Below, in pieces: positions 60,997 through 64,000 of a stretch of 64,000 nucleotides of DNA. Each line of letters opens with the position of its first letter. Positions within the stretch are counted from its first letter, which is position 1. The translations under genes and the position numbers were made by a program. The DNA is from Flavobacterium sp. Root186 (GTDB lineage Bacteria > Bacteroidota > Bacteroidia > Flavobacteriales > Flavobacteriaceae). The notes under the pieces are model-generated. The model was given only the letters and a program-made list of their open reading frames with translations. It was not told the DNA's origin and searched no databases. The stretch covers positions 310,341 to 374,340 of the forward strand of contig NZ_LMHW01000010.1 of assembly GCF_001428525.1 (NCBI RefSeq), written 5' to 3'.

Positions 60997-63900
60997 ATGA
61001 GAATTGCAATAAGATACTTATGCTTCTTAGTAGTTATGATGTGTGCCGGTACACTTTACTCCCAAACCATAACCGGTAAAGTTACAGACAATGAAAATTT
61101 ACCATTGCCAGGTGCCACAATTCTGGTAAAAGGTACACCGAATTCTACAGTAACAGACATAGATGGCAGTTATAAATTGTCAAACGTAAAATCCGGCTCA
61201 ACTTTAGAGTTCAAGTTTATAGGGTTTAATCCGCAGACGGTTATTGCCAATAAATCTGAAATTAATGTCTCTCTAACTCCAAGTCCACAGGAATTAAATG
61301 AGATTGTAGTAGTAGGAGCCTCAGTAAAAAGAGGAGATCTTACCGGAGCAGTTGGAAACGTAAAAGGAGAAAAATTGCTGGAAACACCTACGGCAAACGC
61401 AGTGCAGGCATTGCAAGGTCGTGCAGCGGGTGTTTATGTACAGCAAAATACAACTCCAGGTTCAAGCGGTAGTATTAAAATTAGAGGAAACAACTCAATC
61501 CAATTTGGTACAAATCCAATATTTGTTGTAGACGGCCTTATTATTGACGGCGGTTTTGAATCGATAAATCCAAATGATATTGCGAATATTGATATCTTAA
61601 AAGATGCATCTTCTACAGCCATTTATGGTGCCAGAGGAGCAAATGGAGTTGTGGTGATTACTACTAAAAAAGGATCAAAAGGAGAAGGGAAAATAAACTT
61701 TGATACCTGGGTTGGAATGTCTGAGTTTAGCAAAACGCTTCCGTTAATGAACGGGCAGCAATTGTTTGACCTTAGAGTTGATGCGTTTGCAAATCAATAT
61801 ATGGATCAAAATCCAAATGCTGATCGCGCTGCTTACGTTAACCAGATTAAATCAGACGGATCTACAGTATTTGCCCCATACGAATTAGAATCTTACAGAA
61901 CAGGAAAGAGTTACAACTGGTTAGATGAAGTAGCAAGAACAGGAATGCAGACTAATTACAATCTTTCTTTTTCAGGGGGAGGAGACAAAGGTTCTTATTT
62001 TGTGAGCTTCAACTACGCAGATCAGGATGGGCTTTTAGAAAAGTCTTCTTTCAAAAGATATAACGGAAAAATCAATTTGACGCAGGACGTAAAAAAATGG
62101 CTTCAAATAGGTACAAGTACTACTTTTTCACGCAGCGAGGCAAGTTATATCGAAGGAAGTGCTTTCGGAAATGCATTAGGCGCTAATCCACTATTGCCTA
62201 TTGATCCAGATGCTACTTATTTGAAATACGGAGACGTATTGAACGCAGATGCTTACAATCCAATTAAAAGTTTAACGATTGATAATGTAAGTTCTAAAAA
62301 CCGTTTAATGTCAAGTAATTATGTAAACATTAAACCTGCAGACGGATTAAACTTAAGAACTACTTTTTCTGTAGATATTACTGATCAGGCTAACTTTTCG
62401 TATCAGCCAATGGATACGGGACAATCTATCAGAAATTCTGCAAACGGAGATGCTAATCATTACAGATACAGCGAATTGAACTACCAATGGGATAATACTA
62501 TCACATACAATAAGTCAATAGGAAAACACGATTTTAGTGCACTTGGAGCTTTTTCTATGCAGAAAAATTCAAACAATTACACGCAAGTTGATGCAAGAGG
62601 TTTTTCATCAGATGATTTTACTTATATGTACTTAAATGGTGCTTCTCAAAAGCAAGATTTTTCATTAGGTTCAGATTTTGTGACTACGACATTACTGTCT
62701 TACACAGGAAGATTAAATTATTCGTATGATAAAAAATACTTCGCAACAGTTACAACACGTTTAGATGGTTCTTCTCGTTTTGGACCTAATAATAAATGGG
62801 GAACTTTTCCATCTGTAGCTTTAGGCTGGGATATTGCCAAAGAATTTTTACAATCTGTAGAAAGTATTAAATTATTAAAACTTCGAGGAAGTTATGGTAT
62901 TGCAGGTAATCAAAACATACCAAACTACGCTTATGTAAGTAAATATAGACCAGTTTATACGAATGGAAGTGTCGTTTATAAACCAAGTGATTATTTAGGA
63001 AATCCTGACTTACAATGGGAAAGACAAAAACAATTTGATTTTGGGTTAGACTTTGCAACTTCAGATAACAGATTTTCTATGACTCTGGATTATTTTGATA
63101 TTAAAAATGACAACTTGTTAATGATAAAAAGCGTAACTAGTTTAAGTGGGTTTACTACTGGAATAGACAACGTAGGAACGATGGTAAACAAAGGAGTTGA
63201 ATTTAGTGCAAACTATAAAATTTTAAAAAATAATAACCTTAACTGGGATATTTCAGGAAACATTTCTTCAGCCAAAAATAAAATTACGAAGTTATATGGA
63301 GAAACTACGGCGATCTACAATACAGGAGGTTACACGGGAGTTGAAATTCAAAGAACAGGAAATTTATTCGTAGGCAAATCTGTCAATTCTATTTATGTAT
63401 TTGAGTTTGATAAAATTGCTCAAGCATCGGATATGACGGAAATAAGCAAAATCAATTTTGGAGGAAGAACAGTTAAACCAGGAGATATTGTTCCTGTAGA
63501 TAGAAATAAAGATGGAAAAATTGATGATAACGACCGTTATGTGGTTGGAAACACAGATCCAGATTTTTATGGAGGATTTGCAACTGATTTCAGCTACAAA
63601 GGTTTTGGATTGAATGCTGTTTTTGCTTATTCTATTGGAGGAAGAAGAATTAGCTCTGCTTATGAAAGTTTTATGAGTTCTGGCGGAATGAGCGCCGCTC
63701 ATACTGATTTATTAGATCGTTGGACACCAGAGCATACTGATACAGATGTGCCAAGAGCTTACTATGGCGGTGGAAGATTTAACAGTTATGAGACATCATT
63801 GGCCATTCAAAATTCTTCGTTCTTACGTTTAAATGCATTGACGTTGTCATACAACTTTCCTAATTCAATTTTGGAGAAAGCATATCTTCAAAATCTAAGA

Positions 63901-64000
63901 CTTTATGTTACTGGATCTAATTTATTTACGATCACAAAATACAAAGGTTACGATCCAGAAGGAGGAGATAGTTATCCTAATTCAAGAATGTTTGTTTTAG
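60997..64000 (+). CDS. SusC/RagA-family TonB-linked outer-membrane receptor, 3' end outside window
   Basis: 1001 residues are encoded up to the window edge with no stop. Signal peptide (ends LYSQ). A carboxypeptidase-regulatory-like domain (ITGKVTDNENLPLPGATILVKGT...FKFIGF) at about 24-110 is followed by a plug with LQGRAAGVYV, SIKIRGNNSI, VVDGLIIDGG and DILKDASSTAIYGARGANGVVVITTKKG, then the barrel. The last residues seen (GYDPEGGDSYPNSRMFVL) are typical of the final 10-15 residues of SusC proteins, so only a few codons are missing. It imports oligosaccharide with a SusD-type lipoprotein, presumably the next gene. Its promoter carries the shared element. Confidence 0.95.
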   Translation, partial: MRIAIRYLCFLVVMMCAGTLYSQTITGKVTDNENLPLPGATILVKGTPNSTVTDIDGSYKLSNVKSGSTLEFKFIGFNPQTVIANKSEINVSLTPSPQELNEIVVVGASVKRGDLTGAVGNVKGEKLLETPTANAVQALQGRAAGVYVQQNTTPGSSGSIKIRGNNSIQFGTNPIFVVDGLIIDGGFESINPNDIANIDILKDASSTAIYGARGANGVVVITTKKGSKGEGKINFDTWVGMSEFSKTLPLMNGQQLFDLRVDAFANQYMDQNPNADRAAYVNQIKSDGSTVFAPYELESYRTGKSYNWLDEVARTGMQTNYNLSFSGGGDKGSYFVSFNYADQDGLLEKSSFKRYNGKINLTQDVKKWLQIGTSTTFSRSEASYIEGSAFGNALGANPLLPIDPDATYLKYGDVLNADAYNPIKSLTIDNVSSKNRLMSSNYVNIKPADGLNLRTTFSVDITDQANFSYQPMDTGQSIRNSANGDANHYRYSELNYQWDNTITYNKSIGKHDFSALGAFSMQKNSNNYTQVDARGFSSDDFTYMYLNGASQKQDFSLGSDFVTTTLLSYTGRLNYSYDKKYFATVTTRLDGSSRFGPNNKWGTFPSVALGWDIAKEFLQSVESIKLLKLRGSYGIAGNQNIPNYAYVSKYRPVYTNGSVVYKPSDYLGNPDLQWERQKQFDFGLDFATSDNRFSMTLDYFDIKNDNLLMIKSVTSLSGFTTGIDNVGTMVNKGVEFSANYKILKNNNLNWDISGNISSAKNKITKLYGETTAIYNTGGYTGVEIQRTGNLFVGKSVNSIYVFEFDKIAQASDMTEISKINFGGRTVKPGDIVPVDRNKDGKIDDNDRYVVGNTDPDFYGGFATDFSYKGFGLNAVFAYSIGGRRISSAYESFMSSGGMSAAHTDLLDRWTPEHTDTDVPRAYYGGGRFNSYETSLAIQNSSFLRLNALTLSYNFPNSILEKAYLQNLRLYVTGSNLFTITKYKGYDPEGGDSYPNSRMFVL

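Noticed and set aside
60997..64000. Missing SusD taken as a lost gene
   Set aside because: The SusC gene itself runs off the window, so the next gene is simply not visible.

Overview
The window reads as chromosomal DNA of a Flavobacterium-like member of the Bacteroidota. It is AT-rich and genes lack Shine-Dalgarno sites. Several promoters fit the Bacteroidota pattern (TTG, about 19-20 bases, then TAnnTTTG). The proteins include a SusC-type TonB-linked receptor, a type IX secretion (T9SS) sorting tail, a FecI/FecR/TonB-receptor signalling set and many lipoproteins with a Cys after a short hydrophobic leader. No rRNA, tRNA, CRISPR array or transposase gene was seen.

Layout. 1-6.4 kb: the end of a beta-helix secreted protein, a pentapeptide-repeat protein, an AraC regulator with a DUF6642-type protein, a nucleosidase, and a KAP-family P-loop NTPase next to a small membrane protein. 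6.5-8.7 kb: a radical SAM protein with a helix-hairpin-helix tail plus its usual partner, a putative DNA repair pair of unproven chemistry. 8.7-21.4 kb: regulator/enzyme pairs (HxlR with ester cyclase and SDR; Crp-like with tautomerase and NTF2-like; LysR with alpha/beta hydrolase; AraC with aldo/keto reductase), two lipoproteins, a GH130 phosphorylase-like protein and a CPA1 antiporter. 21.4-25 kb: a palindromic repeat element, then an envelope cluster (YceI, heme-binding lipoprotein, DUF5777 barrel, OB-fold protein, secreted-repeat lipoprotein). 25.2-29.2 kb: sigma factor, anti-sigma factor and STN-domain receptor in one operon. 29.4-34.8 kb: a lipoprotein with four internal repeats, then a GH30/CBM6/aldo-keto reductase/GlcG-like operon facing a Crp-like regulator. 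35-44 kb: methionine aminopeptidase, a RibD-like reductase, and a dense block of AraC regulators, SDRs and an MBL-fold hydrolase. 44-48 kb: a very large DUF2339 membrane protein.

48.4 kb to the end is a polysaccharide utilisation locus (PUL) built around alpha-galactoside breakdown. It has two divergent clan GH-D paralogues (one with CBM35 and a T9SS tail), an SGNH sialate/xylan O-acetylesterase-like enzyme, a GH36 alpha-galactosidase, a GntR/LacI-type hybrid regulator, an SSS-family sodium symporter and a SusC receptor cut by the window edge. Three transcription units of this locus share an almost identical element (TTGTAG followed by repeats of AGTAT) just at or after the presumed -7 box. 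This is the best evidence for one regulator controlling the locus, plausibly the encoded GntR protein. A likely scheme is outer-membrane uptake by the SusC receptor, deacetylation and galactose removal by the exported enzymes, inner-membrane sugar import by the symporter and derepression by the GntR sensor. The substrate is inferred, not shown.
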